In this document: in pieces, positions 8,875 through 19,348 of the stretch
Position numbering within the stretch: position 1 is the stretch's first letter
Layout of the letters: every line of letters starts with the position of its first letter
DNA from: an uncultured bacterium
GTDB taxonomy: Bacteria > Actinomycetota > Coriobacteriia > Coriobacteriales > Coriobacteriaceae
Assembly (NCBI GenBank): GCA_905214525.1
Contig: CAJMMN010000004.1
Coordinates: forward strand, 62,001 to 126,000
Direction of reading: 5' to 3'
DNA: 64,000 nucleotides
Notes under the pieces: model-generated
The model's input: only the letters and a program-made list of their open reading frames with translations
What the model was told of the DNA's origin: nothing
Databases searched by the model: none
Program-made: the position numbers and the translations under genes

Positions 8875-9978
8875 ATGGCGACGATGAACGAAAAAGATTA
8901 TTACGAGATTTTGGGTGTCTCCAAGGACGCCACCTCGCGTGATATACAGAAGGCCTTCCAGCAAAAGGCACGCAAGCTCCATCCGGACGTCAACAAAGAG
9001 CCGGATGCCGAGGAAAAGTTCAAAGAGGTTTCCGAGGCCTACGCCGTGCTTTCGGACGAGCAGAAGCGTGCGCGCTACGACGCCATGCGTTCGGGCAACC
9101 CCTTCGCCGGCGCTCCTTCGGCTTCGCCCTATGGCGGCGGCTACGCCGGCAACGCGGGCTATGGCAATCCCTTTGAGGGCGGCTTTCCCTTTGGTGGCGC
9201 CTGGGGCCAGCCGCGTCGCGGTCAGGCTGCCTATAATCCCGAGAACGGCGCCAACGTGGTCGTCGATATCAAGCTCGACGCCAAGGAGGCCAAGGGCGGT
9301 GCCCGCAAGACCGTCCGCTATACGCGCTTCGATACCTGTGGTCACTGCGGAGGCTCGGGATCTGTTTCGTCCGAGCATGCACATACCTGTCCGAGCTGCG
9401 GCGGTCGCGGCCACATCGACGTCGACCTGTCCTTCCTGTTCGGTGCCGGCACGTTTCAGTCGGTCTGCCCTGAGTGCGGCGGTTCCGGTAAGGTCGTGGC
9501 CGACCCCTGCCCCGATTGCGGTGGCAGCGGGCGAACCCGTGTGACCTCCGAGCAGACGATTGAGTTTCCTGCCGGCACGCATGACGGCGACGAGGTCCGC
9601 ATTGGCGGCATGGGCCATGCTGGCACTAACGGTGCCGCGGGCGGCGACCTGGTCGGCCGCGCCCATGTTGAGGCCGAGCGCTTGGAAGGCAAAGCTCGTA
9701 CTGGCTTTTACCTGATGGGCATTGTGGCGCCGTTTTTGGTGCTGTCGGCCATCTCGGGCGTGTTCTCGGCCTTTGCCGTGATGTGCTTTATTCCGTTTAC
9801 CATGGGCCTGTTCATGGTGCTTTCGGACGGTGTGCTTCATCGCAGCCTGCTGTGGTGGAAGCGCGGTGCGATGCAGTTTGCCAACGGTTTTGCCAACGGC
9901 TTCATGTTCGCGCTCGTGTCGGTTTGGTTCGCGAGCTGCTCGCAACGGGCCATGCTTTCGCCGTATCAAATGCAATAA
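8875..9978 (+). CDS. DnaJ-type cochaperone with membrane tail
   Basis: Hsp40-like protein of 367 residues. The N-terminal J domain is intact ([16 protein letters not shown] at about 37), followed by a Gly/Phe/Tyr-rich linker and a full zinc-finger domain with four CxxCxGxG repeats ([32 protein letters not shown]). After the end of C-terminal domain I, the second substrate-binding and dimerisation domains are missing. Instead there is a hydrophobic stretch (about 275-315, probably two membrane segments) and another near 345-360. It should recruit DnaK to the inner face of the membrane. GGAGG at 8861-8865 supports the start at 8875. It sits directly before a canonical dnaJ. Confidence 0.8.
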   Translation: MATMNEKDYYEILGVSKDATSRDIQKAFQQKARKLHPDVNKEPDAEEKFKEVSEAYAVLSDEQKRARYDAMRSGNPFAGAPSASPYGGGYAGNAGYGNPFEGGFPFGGAWGQPRRGQAAYNPENGANVVVDIKLDAKEAKGGARKTVRYTRFDTCGHCGGSGSVSSEHAHTCPSCGGRGHIDVDLSFLFGAGTFQSVCPECGGSGKVVADPCPDCGGSGRTRVTSEQTIEFPAGTHDGDEVRIGGMGHAGTNGAAGGDLVGRAHVEAERLEGKARTGFYLMGIVAPFLVLSAISGVFSAFAVMCFIPFTMGLFMVLSDGVLHRSLLWWKRGAMQFANGFANGFMFALVSVWFASCSQRAMLSPYQMQ

Positions 9979-10059
9979 CATCAAACCCTTTGTTTGCGGT
10001 CGGCCCAGCTTGGGTATAGGACGCACTGTGACAATAATGAAAGTCGGAAGGATTCGGTC

Positions 10060-11208
10060 GTGTCGGAAAATAGGGATTACTACGAGGTGCTTGGCGTCGA
10101 CAGGGATGCCGACGCGCGGACGATTAAGCGTGCGTTTCTAAAGAAGGCCCGTACCGTACATCCGGATGTTTCGGACGACCCCGAGGCCGAGGCCAAGTTC
10201 AAGGAGCTCAACGAGGCCTATTCCGTTCTTTCCGATGAGCAGAAGCGTGCTAACTACGACCGTTACGGCACCGCGGACGGCCCCGGTGGCTCTGGTTATG
10301 TCGACATCAACGATATCTTTGGTGGCATGGGCATGGACGACCTGTTCTCGTCGTTTTTTGGCGGCGGTGCCGGCGGTGGCGCCCGCAGCCGTCGTGAGCG
10401 TCGTCGCGGACGTGACATGGCCATCTCGCTTTCGGTGACGCTCGAGGAGGCGGCGCTCGGCTGCAAAAAGACGATCAGCTATGATCGCCTTGCTCCTTGC
10501 GAGGACTGCAACGGTACCGGTAGGGCCGAGGGTGCACAGGAAAAGCAGTGCAGTCGCTGCCACGGTACGGGCTACGTCACGACGGTTCAGCGATCGTTTT
10601 TGGGCCAGGTTCAGTCTTCCTCGCCTTGCCCCGACTGCCATGGCGAGGGCACGGTTATCGACCATCCCTGCGAGACCTGCGACGGTCAGGGCCGCACGCC
10701 TTCGCACGAAAAGATCGACATCGATATTCCCGCCGGCGTTTCGACCGGTCGCCAGCTGCGTGTGAGCGGCTTTGGCGAGGCCGGCCTTCGCGGCGAGCCT
10801 TCGGGCGACCTGATTGTCAACGTGCGCGTTGCCGACCATGAGCGCTTTAAGCGCAACAGTGACGACCTGTACCTGGTGAGCGATATCTCGATTGCGCAGG
10901 CTGCGCTCGGCTGCGAGATCGAGGTCGAGGGCATTATGCCCGACGAGGTCGTTAAGGTGACGGTTCCCGCCGGCGCCCAGTACGGCGACACCGTGAGCGT
11001 CAATAATTACGGCATGCCGCGCATTGGCGGTGGCGGTTCGCGTGGCCGCCTGATCGTGCAACTGCGCGTGGTCGTTCCCACCAATCTTTCCAATAAGCAA
11101 CGCGAGCTGCTCCGTGCTTTTGCCGACGAGATGGGCGATGACGTCGCTTCCGGTAAGAAGTCGGTGACCGACCGTATTAAGAGTGCCCTCGACGATATCC
11201 TCGATTAA
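10060..11208 (+). CDS. dnaJ: Chaperone protein DnaJ
   Basis: Canonical type I Hsp40 that delivers clients to DnaK and stimulates its ATPase. 382 residues: J domain (RDYYEVLGVDRDA, HPD), Gly-rich linker (GGGAGGGA), zinc-finger domain with CEDCNGTG, CSRCHGTG, CPDCHGEG and CETCDGQG, then both C-terminal substrate-binding domains. The start is GTG at 10060 behind GGAAGGAT; an upstream frame from 9994 is not DnaJ-like. No dnaK or grpE is in the window. The stop codon overlaps the SD (AAGGAG) of the next gene. Confidence 0.92.
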   Translation: MSENRDYYEVLGVDRDADARTIKRAFLKKARTVHPDVSDDPEAEAKFKELNEAYSVLSDEQKRANYDRYGTADGPGGSGYVDINDIFGGMGMDDLFSSFFGGGAGGGARSRRERRRGRDMAISLSVTLEEAALGCKKTISYDRLAPCEDCNGTGRAEGAQEKQCSRCHGTGYVTTVQRSFLGQVQSSSPCPDCHGEGTVIDHPCETCDGQGRTPSHEKIDIDIPAGVSTGRQLRVSGFGEAGLRGEPSGDLIVNVRVADHERFKRNSDDLYLVSDISIAQAALGCEIEVEGIMPDEVVKVTVPAGAQYGDTVSVNNYGMPRIGGGGSRGRLIVQLRVVVPTNLSNKQRELLRAFADEMGDDVASGKKSVTDRIKSALDDILD

Positions 11209-11217
11209 GGAGCCCGC

Positions 11218-12510
11218 GTGCTCGCACCCCATATTTCCGTCGTCAACCTCGGCTGCCGTGTCAACCGGGTTGAGTCTGACCGTATCACTGCCGATCTTAT
11301 GCGCCTGGGCTTTGCTATTGTGGAGCCCCAGGATGCCGATTTGATCGTCATTAACACCTGTGCCGTTACGGGCGAGGCCGAGGCCAAGACCCGTAAGGCC
11401 GTCCGTCATGCGCTGGCCCATCCAAATGAGCCCTATGTGCTCGTGACCGGTTGCGTGGTCAATTTGCATCCCGAGGAGCTGTTGGAGCTTTCGGATCGCG
11501 TGATCGCCGAGCCGTCCAAGATCGATGTCGCCGAACGTGTCTGCGAGGTGCTGGGCGTTGAGTCCGATAGCGTTCCCGCCTGCAGCGATGGCGAGGTGGT
11601 CGATGCGCTCGGTCGCTCTCGCCTGGGCGTGAAGATCCAGGACGGCTGCAACCATCGCTGCACCTATTGCATTGTGTGGAAGGCGCGCGGCCCCGAGCGC
11701 TCTGTGCCTGTCGAGTCCGTGCTTGAGCAAGTTCGCGAGGCCCAGGAGGCCGGCGTGCCCGAGGTGGTGCTGACCGGTGTGAACCTGGGCGCCTACGATG
11801 GCAAGAGCGCGACCGACGAGCATGTCGAAATCGATGAGCTGCTCGAGGCCATCATGGAGCGCACGACTATTGCGCATGTGCGCATTTCCTCGGTCGAACC
11901 CATGGATATCTCTGAGCGCCTGCTTAAGGTTATGGCGCGCTATCCGCAGCGTATTGCCCCGTTTTTGCACCTGCCCGTGCAGTCCGGCTGTACGGCGACG
12001 CTGCATCGCATGGGTCGTCCCTATAGTGCCGAGGCCTTTGAGGACACGGTGCGCATGATTCGCGCCATCCTGCCGCAGGCGTCTCTTTCGTGCGACGTCA
12101 TCGTCGGTTTTCCTGGTGAGACGGACGAGGAGTTCGAGGAGTCGCTGGCGCTGTGCCGCCGTGTGGGTTTCTCGCGTATGCACGTGTTCCGCTATAGCAA
12201 GCGTCCCGGTACCCTTGCTGCCGACATGCCCGACCAGGTGCCGCCCGAGGTTATGGCCGAGCGCAGCCGTCGTATGCGAGACACGGCGCAGGAGCTCGCT
12301 ATTGCCGATGCTCGTCGTCGCGTGGGCACTGTCGAGCGTGCCGTGCTCGAGTATGGTGACAGCCTGACGCTCGGTTCGTTCCATCATGCCCGTCTTGACG
12401 ATACCTGTGGACTTACAGCCCCGTGCCTGCTCGATGTTGCTATCATCGGAGTCGATGATTCCGGCTTGGTCCATGCGCGCAGGGAGGTCCATGGAAGCCT
12501 CGAAGATTAG
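11218..12510 (+). CDS. mtaB: MtaB-like tRNA methylthiotransferase
   Basis: Radical SAM methylthiotransferase; MtaB converts t6A to ms2t6A at tRNA position 37. 430 residues with an N-terminal UPF0004 domain (VVNLGCRVNRVESD, INTCAVT, TGCVV: cysteines for the auxiliary cluster) and the radical SAM motif DGCNHRCTYCIVW (about 140-152). GTG start at 11218, 5 bases after AAGGAG. One of three paralogs in this window; the others match RimO and MiaB better, leaving MtaB as the best call. The 3' end overlaps phoH by 20 bases. Confidence 0.82.
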   Translation: MLAPHISVVNLGCRVNRVESDRITADLMRLGFAIVEPQDADLIVINTCAVTGEAEAKTRKAVRHALAHPNEPYVLVTGCVVNLHPEELLELSDRVIAEPSKIDVAERVCEVLGVESDSVPACSDGEVVDALGRSRLGVKIQDGCNHRCTYCIVWKARGPERSVPVESVLEQVREAQEAGVPEVVLTGVNLGAYDGKSATDEHVEIDELLEAIMERTTIAHVRISSVEPMDISERLLKVMARYPQRIAPFLHLPVQSGCTATLHRMGRPYSAEAFEDTVRMIRAILPQASLSCDVIVGFPGETDEEFEESLALCRRVGFSRMHVFRYSKRPGTLAADMPDQVPPEVMAERSRRMRDTAQELAIADARRRVGTVERAVLEYGDSLTLGSFHHARLDDTCGLTAPCLLDVAIIGVDDSGLVHARREVHGSLED

Positions 12511-13477
12511 ACTTACCGTTCCCGAGGGAATTGATCCCTCGTGCGTTTTGGGCGCCGGCGACGGCGTCCTTCGTGCACTCGAGAGCTTGGTTCGCGCCCA
12601 TGTGGTCGCCCGTGGCGATTGCATCGCCGTGAGCGGTGACCCGGACGAGGTCGAACTCGTGGCTCGCTTTTTCGAACATGCTTTTCGCGAGGCGGCGGCC
12701 GGTCGTACCCTGTCTGCCGACGATGTCTCTCGCTGCCTGGCCGTCTTGCGCGATGGTGAGCACGAGGCTACGTCGCTTCGCGATGACGTGCTGCTTTCGT
12801 ATCGCGGTCGCGTCATTCGCCCCAAGACGCTCGGGCAAAAGCGCTATGTGGATGCCATTCGCTCGCATACCATCACCTTTGGCTTGGGTCCTGCCGGTAC
12901 CGGTAAGACCTATCTGGCCATGGCGCTCGCCGTTGCCGCGCTCAAGCGTCACGAGGTGGGTCGCCTAATCTTGACGCGCCCGGTTGTCGAGGCGGGGGAG
13001 AACCTGGGCTTTTTGCCCGGTACCCTCGAGGAAAAGATCGATCCGTACATGCGCCCGCTCTACGACGCCCTTTTTGACATGATGGATCGCGAGCGCACCG
13101 ATGAGCTTATGGAACGTGGCGTGATCGAGATCGCCCCGCTCGCCTACATGCGCGGCCGTACGCTGAGCGATGCGTTCGTGGTGCTCGATGAGGCACAAAA
13201 CACGACGCCCGAGCAGATGAAGATGTTCCTGACGCGCCTGGGCTTCAACTCCAAGTTCGTGATTACCGGCGACTTGAGTCAGCGCGACCTGGTGGGTCGT
13301 CGTGGCGGCTTGGCGGATGTCGAGAAGATTTTGGGCCGTGTCGACGATGTGGCATTTTCTCACCTCGAGCGCGCCGATGTGGTGCGCCATGCCCTGGTGG
13401 GTCGTATCGTCGAGGCATACGATGCTTATGATGACGTGCGTGAGCAGCGCTCGCGCGACCGAAAGGAGTTCCGTTGA
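12491..13477 (+). CDS. phoH: PhoH family ATPase
   Basis: Cytoplasmic P-loop ATPase, helicase-like, genetically tied to YbeY and RNA metabolism. 328 residues with an N-terminal KH-like extension, Walker A GPAGTGKT (about 132-139), TRPVVEAGE and Walker B FVVLDEAQN, then GDLSQRDL. The start at 12491 follows AGGGAGG and lies inside the end of the previous gene. Its stop overlaps the TTG start of ybeY. The order phoH-ybeY-dgkA-era is conserved in many Gram-positive bacteria. Confidence 0.92.
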   Translation: MEASKIRLTVPEGIDPSCVLGAGDGVLRALESLVRAHVVARGDCIAVSGDPDEVELVARFFEHAFREAAAGRTLSADDVSRCLAVLRDGEHEATSLRDDVLLSYRGRVIRPKTLGQKRYVDAIRSHTITFGLGPAGTGKTYLAMALAVAALKRHEVGRLILTRPVVEAGENLGFLPGTLEEKIDPYMRPLYDALFDMMDRERTDELMERGVIEIAPLAYMRGRTLSDAFVVLDEAQNTTPEQMKMFLTRLGFNSKFVITGDLSQRDLVGRRGGLADVEKILGRVDDVAFSHLERADVVRHALVGRIVEAYDAYDDVREQRSRDRKEFR

Positions 13478-13983
13478 GTGTATTGATCAGCAACGATGCC
13501 GAGCTCGATACGCTGCTCGACGCGCAGGAAGTGGAGCACATCTGCGAGGTTGTGCTTGCCGCCGAGGGCGTTGAACGTGAAGTCGAGATTTCCCTTTCGT
13601 ATGTCGACGAGGACGAGATGCACGAGCTCAACCACGAGTGGCGCGGTATCGACCGCACCACCGATGTGCTCTCGTTTGAGTGCGATTCGGCCTTTGACGA
13701 TGACATTCCCGCCGATGAGACGCTCGAGCTCGGCGATATTATCTTGGCCCCGCAGGTTATTGCCCGTCAGGCCCCCGGTTTTGGCAATAGTCCCGCTGAT
13801 GAGTGCCGTCTGATGCTCGTACACGGAATGCTGCACCTGCTGGGCTATGACCACATCGAGGACGACGAGGCCGAGGTCATGGAGGCCCGCGAGGACGCCA
13901 TCCTGCGCGATCTGGCGCTCGAGCGCGGCGAGGACCCCAAGCTAGTCCACGTCGGCCCCATCACCAACCATGCCCACGACTAG
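13474..13983 (+). CDS. ybeY: Endoribonuclease YbeY
   Basis: Metal-dependent single-strand endoribonuclease in 16S rRNA 3'-end maturation and ribosome quality control. 169 residues; the zinc triad is in HGMLHLLGYDH (H-x3-H-x5-H, about 117-127), and RTTDVLSFE is the other family signature. The start is TTG at 13474, chosen because AAAGGAG ends 5 bases upstream and the nearby GTG (13478) is followed at once by a stop. It overlaps phoH by 4 bases (TTGA), implying coupled translation. Confidence 0.92.
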   Translation: MSVLISNDAELDTLLDAQEVEHICEVVLAAEGVEREVEISLSYVDEDEMHELNHEWRGIDRTTDVLSFECDSAFDDDIPADETLELGDIILAPQVIARQAPGFGNSPADECRLMLVHGMLHLLGYDHIEDDEAEVMEAREDAILRDLALERGEDPKLVHVGPITNHAHD

Positions 13984-13992
13984 GAGCCGTCT

Positions 13993-14370
13993 ATGATTCC
14001 CGGATCGAACAAGGACCATCCGTCCTTTTTAAAGTCGTTTTCTTACGCCATGGAGGGCTTCGTCACCGCCGTCAAGACCGAGCGCAACATTAAGGTCATG
14101 CTCGTGGCGGGCGTGTGCACCGTCATTGCCGGCTGCATCGTGGGGCTCGACATTGCCGAGTGGGCCACGATTATCATCTGTTGTGGCCTGGTGATTCACG
14201 GCGAGCTGTGCAACACCGCTATGGAGGCTATCGTCGACCTAGCGACCCAGGAGCTCCATCCGCTGGCCAAGCGTGCGAAGGACATCGCCGCCGCCTCTGT
14301 ATACGTTCTTTCCATCACCGCCGCGATTGTGGGCGTGCTGGTATTTGCCCACGCGCTCGGCTTTATTTAG
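13993..14370 (+). CDS. dgkA: Diacylglycerol/undecaprenol kinase
   Basis: Small integral-membrane kinase. In Gram-positive bacteria this family phosphorylates undecaprenol to feed the cell-wall lipid carrier pool. 125 residues with three membrane segments (about 35-53, 56-70, 98-120) and the active-site motif ELCNTAMEAIVDL (about 72-84). The substrate, undecaprenol or diacylglycerol, cannot be decided from sequence. Placed between ybeY and era as in many Firmicutes. Confidence 0.88.
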   Translation: MIPGSNKDHPSFLKSFSYAMEGFVTAVKTERNIKVMLVAGVCTVIAGCIVGLDIAEWATIIICCGLVIHGELCNTAMEAIVDLATQELHPLAKRAKDIAAASVYVLSITAAIVGVLVFAHALGFI

Positions 14371-14382
14371 AAAGGGATTCCC

Positions 14383-15450
14383 ATGTCCGACAATATGCAG
14401 TCTACCGATGAGATTTTGGACGACGAGTCCCCGGATGCTAAGGCGACCGAGGCCTATGAGGAAGTCGAGGAGTTCGACCCGTTTGAGGGCATGAGCGACG
14501 AGGAGCTCGACGCCCTGTGCGATGAGGACGACAGCCTCGCGGGCTTTGGCGACGTTGAGCCCGGTTTCCGCAGTGGCTTCGTGGCCTTGGTCGGCCGCCC
14601 CAACGCCGGTAAGTCAACGCTGCTCAACGCCTGCTATGGCAAAAAGGTCGCCATCACCTCGCCGGTGGCCCAGACGACCCGCCGCCGCATGCGCGCCGTC
14701 GTCAACCGCCCCGGCTACCAGCTGGTCTTTGTCGATACCCCGGGTATCCACAAGCCCAAGGACGGTCTAGGGTCCGAGCTGAACAAGAGCGCGCTGTTCG
14801 AGCTGAACGATGTCGATGTTGTCGCGTTTTTGATTGATGCCACCAAACCGATCGGCAGGGGAGACGCCTGGGTTGCCGAGCGTGTCAAGAATGCCCGTTC
14901 CAAGAAGGTCCTGGTGCTCACCAAGGCCGATGAAGCCGACCCCGCACAGGTCATGGAGCAGCTTAAGGCCGCCCACGAGCTTATGGAATATGACGACGAG
15001 ATCGTGACGTCGTCGGTCAAGAACTTTAACGTCGATGCCTTCATCGAGACCGTTGCGCACTTTTTGCCCGAGGGTCCGCGTTGGTTCCCCGAGGACATGG
15101 GTACCGACGCTTCCGACGAGACGCTCGTTGCCGAGTTTGTGCGCGAAAAGGTCTTGCGCCGCACCCGTGATGAGATTCCGCACTCCGTTGGCGTTATTTG
15201 CGATGCGCTCGAGCAGACCAAGAAGGTGCTGCGTGTGCACGCCACCATTTATGTCGAGCGTGAGGGCCAAAAGGGCATCATCATCGGCAAGGGCGGCGAG
15301 ATGATCAAGTATATCGGTATCGACGCCCGTCGCGATCTTGAGCGCATCTTTGGCACGCAGGTCTTTTTGGAGTTGGACGTGAAGGTCAAGGCCGGTTGGC
15401 GCGACGACGAGGCTCAGATTCGCCGTTTTGGCTACAACGCCGAGGACTAA
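14383..15450 (+). CDS. era: GTPase Era
   Basis: Essential GTPase that binds the 3' end of 16S rRNA during 30S assembly. 355 residues, about 55 longer than usual because of an acidic N-terminal extension (residues 1-60, many Glu/Asp). The G domain then shows GRPNAGKST (about 71-79), TTRRR, DTPGIHKPK and TKAD; the C-terminal KH domain has the GKGGEMIK loop. The extension begins right after an SD (AAAGGGA), so the start at 14383 seems real. Confidence 0.93.
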   Translation: MSDNMQSTDEILDDESPDAKATEAYEEVEEFDPFEGMSDEELDALCDEDDSLAGFGDVEPGFRSGFVALVGRPNAGKSTLLNACYGKKVAITSPVAQTTRRRMRAVVNRPGYQLVFVDTPGIHKPKDGLGSELNKSALFELNDVDVVAFLIDATKPIGRGDAWVAERVKNARSKKVLVLTKADEADPAQVMEQLKAAHELMEYDDEIVTSSVKNFNVDAFIETVAHFLPEGPRWFPEDMGTDASDETLVAEFVREKVLRRTRDEIPHSVGVICDALEQTKKVLRVHATIYVEREGQKGIIIGKGGEMIKYIGIDARRDLERIFGTQVFLELDVKVKAGWRDDEAQIRRFGYNAED

Positions 15451-15465
15451 GGACGCGCAGCGCGC

Positions 15466-16215
15466 ATGGCAGGCTCCCGGACATATCGCACGAAGGTGCT
15501 CGTGCTCGACAAGACCAAGCTCAAAGAGACCGATCTGATTCTGACGATGCTTGACGAGCGGGGTCGTCAGGTTCGTGCCGTGGCAAAGGGGGCCCGCAAA
15601 CCCGGTGGGCGCTTGGCGGCGCGCTGCGAATTATTCTGTACCGTCGATATGCTGCTCGCACATGGACGCTCGCTCGACGTTGTTTCTCAGGCCGAGCTTT
15701 TGGAAGCGCCGGTTGGCGCCGCGCCCGATTACGAGACGACCTGCGCCGCAAGCGCGATTGCCGAGGTCGCGCGCGTGTGCTCATTCGAGGACGCCGAGGA
15801 CCCGTTTACCTTTGCCATCACGCAGCGGGCGCTCACGCTTGTCGGCTGTGGGCTCGACTCGGCACATATGGACCTGCTCGTGGCGGCCTTTGTCTTTAAA
15901 CTTCTGTCGCACGTGGGCTATCGACCCGATTTTTCGGCCTGCGTGCTGTGCGGAGACCCCATGCTGTCGTACTTTTCGCCCCAGGCGGGCGGGCTCATGT
16001 GCGGTTCGTGCGCGTCGAGCGTTCCGGGTGCCGAGCTGGTTTCGACCGGTGAGGTCGAGTGGCTGCGCGCCCTCATGTCCATGACCTTCGATGCACTCAT
16101 GGTCGAGCGAATCGACCCGCATACGGCGGCGTTCTTGCTCGGGCTTTCGCATGTGTGGGCTGCGACGCACACCGACCAGCGCCTCCGTGCGATGGAATTC
16201 ATGTTGGGTCGGTGA
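15466..16215 (+). CDS. recO: DNA repair protein RecO
   Basis: Recombination mediator that loads RecA on SSB-coated gaps with RecR. 249 residues with an N-terminal OB fold (YRTKVLVLDKTKLKETD, GRQVRAVAKGARKP) and a C-terminal zinc site (CVLCGDP and MCGSC, about 159-186). It follows era at 15 bases, the usual order in Gram-positives. Together with recA, recX and lexA it makes this window rich in recombination genes. Confidence 0.9.
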   Translation: MAGSRTYRTKVLVLDKTKLKETDLILTMLDERGRQVRAVAKGARKPGGRLAARCELFCTVDMLLAHGRSLDVVSQAELLEAPVGAAPDYETTCAASAIAEVARVCSFEDAEDPFTFAITQRALTLVGCGLDSAHMDLLVAAFVFKLLSHVGYRPDFSACVLCGDPMLSYFSPQAGGLMCGSCASSVPGAELVSTGEVEWLRALMSMTFDALMVERIDPHTAAFLLGLSHVWAATHTDQRLRAMEFMLGR

Positions 16216-16317
16216 TGATGCGCATGGGCGGTCTGCTTGTGGTAACATACCGACCTGTTGGTACCTCGACCTTGGATGCTCGCTCCACCGACGGCTTCCC
16301 AGTCCGAGGCGAATAGC

Positions 16318-16333
16318 GTCGCCCGCGGGCGAC
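16318..16333 (+). promoter_or_regulatory. Perfect 16-bp palindrome in the rpsO leader
   Basis: GTCGCCCGCGGGCGAC lies 8 bases before the rpsO SD sequence (AAAGGTGA). In RNA it forms a short strong hairpin. Upstream, CCTCG (16264) and CGAGG (16305) can enclose a second stem. This fits an autoregulatory leader bound by S15, as known for rpsO elsewhere, but is not shown here. Confidence 0.45.
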
Positions 16334-16353
16334 AAGAAACGAAAGGTGAAACA

Positions 16354-16632
16354 ATGACTGTTTCCAAAGAGCGCAAGGCTGAGCTGACTGCCCAGTTCGG
16401 TAACACCCCGGTCGACACCGGCAACCCCAAGGTTCAGGTCGCCATCCTGTCCGAGCGCATCAAGGAGCTGACCGAGCACATGAAGTCCCACCAGAAGGAC
16501 TTCCACACCCGTCGTGGCCTGCTCATGCTCGTCGGCCGTCGTCGTCGTCTTCTCTCCTACATCAAGAAGAACGACATCGTCGAGTACCGTGAGCTCATCA
16601 AGGCTCTGGGCATCCGCGACAACATCCAGTAA
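16354..16632 (+). CDS. rpsO: 30S ribosomal protein S15
   Basis: 16S rRNA-binding protein that nucleates the platform of the small subunit. 92 residues with the family signature FHTRRGLLMLVGRRRRLLSY (part of residues 50-70) and a basic C-terminus. The start at 16354 follows AAAGGTGA; the frame extends upstream through the leader but not as S15. A leader of up to about 110 bases with inverted repeats precedes it. The rpsO-pnp order is the classic arrangement. Confidence 0.95.
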   Translation: MTVSKERKAELTAQFGNTPVDTGNPKVQVAILSERIKELTEHMKSHQKDFHTRRGLLMLVGRRRRLLSYIKKNDIVEYRELIKALGIRDNIQ

Positions 16633-16647
16633 GGATTTGTACATGCT

Positions 16648-16680
16648 AAGAGCGTCCTGCGCAGCGGGGCGCTCTTTTTG
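16648..16680 (+). terminator. Rho-independent terminator after rpsO
   Basis: Stem AAGAGCG (16648-16654) with CGCTCTT (16670-16676), followed by TTT. It separates rpsO from pnp, though readthrough is possible. Confidence 0.8.
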
Positions 16681-16746
16681 TGTAAGGGCGCGAACAATCA
16701 CGCTCTGAAGCGTGGCGGGGGCAGGGGGCCCGCGTCACATGAGAAG

Positions 16747-16769
16747 CCCACAGGCAAGGGGCCTGTGGG
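16747..16769 (+). promoter_or_regulatory. Hairpin directly before the pnp ribosome-binding site
   Basis: CCCACAGGC (16747-16755) pairs perfectly with GCCTGTGGG (16761-16769), leaving a 5-base loop; AAAGGAGAA follows 2-3 bases later. A second perfect 6-bp stem lies at 16699-16714. Structured leaders mediate PNPase autocontrol in E. coli; here this is inference from position. Confidence 0.45.
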
Positions 16770-16782
16770 GTAAAGGAGAACA

Positions 16783-19029
<2,247 letters not shown>

Positions 19030-19052
19030 CAGCCGTACATAACCAGCACCGC

Positions 19053-19084
19053 AAGGGCGACTCCGGACAGGGGTCGCCCTTTTG
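19053..19084 (+). terminator. Rho-independent terminator after pnp
   Basis: AAGGGCGAC (19053-19061) pairs with GTCGCCCTT (19073-19081), then a T run. The T run is also the outer end of the palindromic element that begins at 19078. Confidence 0.8.
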
Positions 19085-19222
19085 CTTGCGCCCGGGAGGG
19101 CCGCATATGAAGTTTCCTGCTCTACAGTCCTGCGCAAGACGGAAAGCACATTAAGTGCTTTCCTTTGCGTGCGGAACTCGCGATAAACTTCATATGCGGC
19201 CCTCCCGGGCGCAAGCAAAAGG
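19078..19222. repeat. Structured palindromic element E1 (145 bp)
   Basis: Perfect 38-bp inverted arms (19078-19115 and 19185-19222) flank a 69-base core. The core contains an inner hairpin (stem 19141-19149 with 19155-19163, loop ATTAA) and unpaired side segments. The core is the reverse complement of element E2 (19381-19449) with 59 of 69 bases identical and no gaps. Eight of the ten differences form four compensatory base-pair changes. Only the innermost 9 bases of the arms (ATGAAGTTT) are shared with E2; the outer 29 are specific to this copy but perfectly self-complementary. No coding potential is apparent. Confidence 0.85.
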
Positions 19223-19348
19223 ACTGGTTAGTGCCGCTCGCTATTTAGTTAGACAGTCTATTCAGTAGTCAGATTTCAGATCTGTAGATAGCCGCAGCAG
19301 CATCTTCCCAGATAAAACCGACCATAATAAACCTGTCCCTTTTTGGCA
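19223..19348. other. AT-richer spacer between the two palindromic elements
   Basis: No gene or repeat is evident. Its end carries a small hairpin AAACCTG/CAGGTTT (19329-19335 with 19347-19353) whose right half overlaps the left arm of E2. Confidence 0.5.

Noticed and set aside
10138..12825. Very long minus-strand frame opposite dnaJ and mtaB
   Set aside because: Antisense shadow of strongly codon-biased genes; no SD or recognisable domain, and both sense genes are certain.
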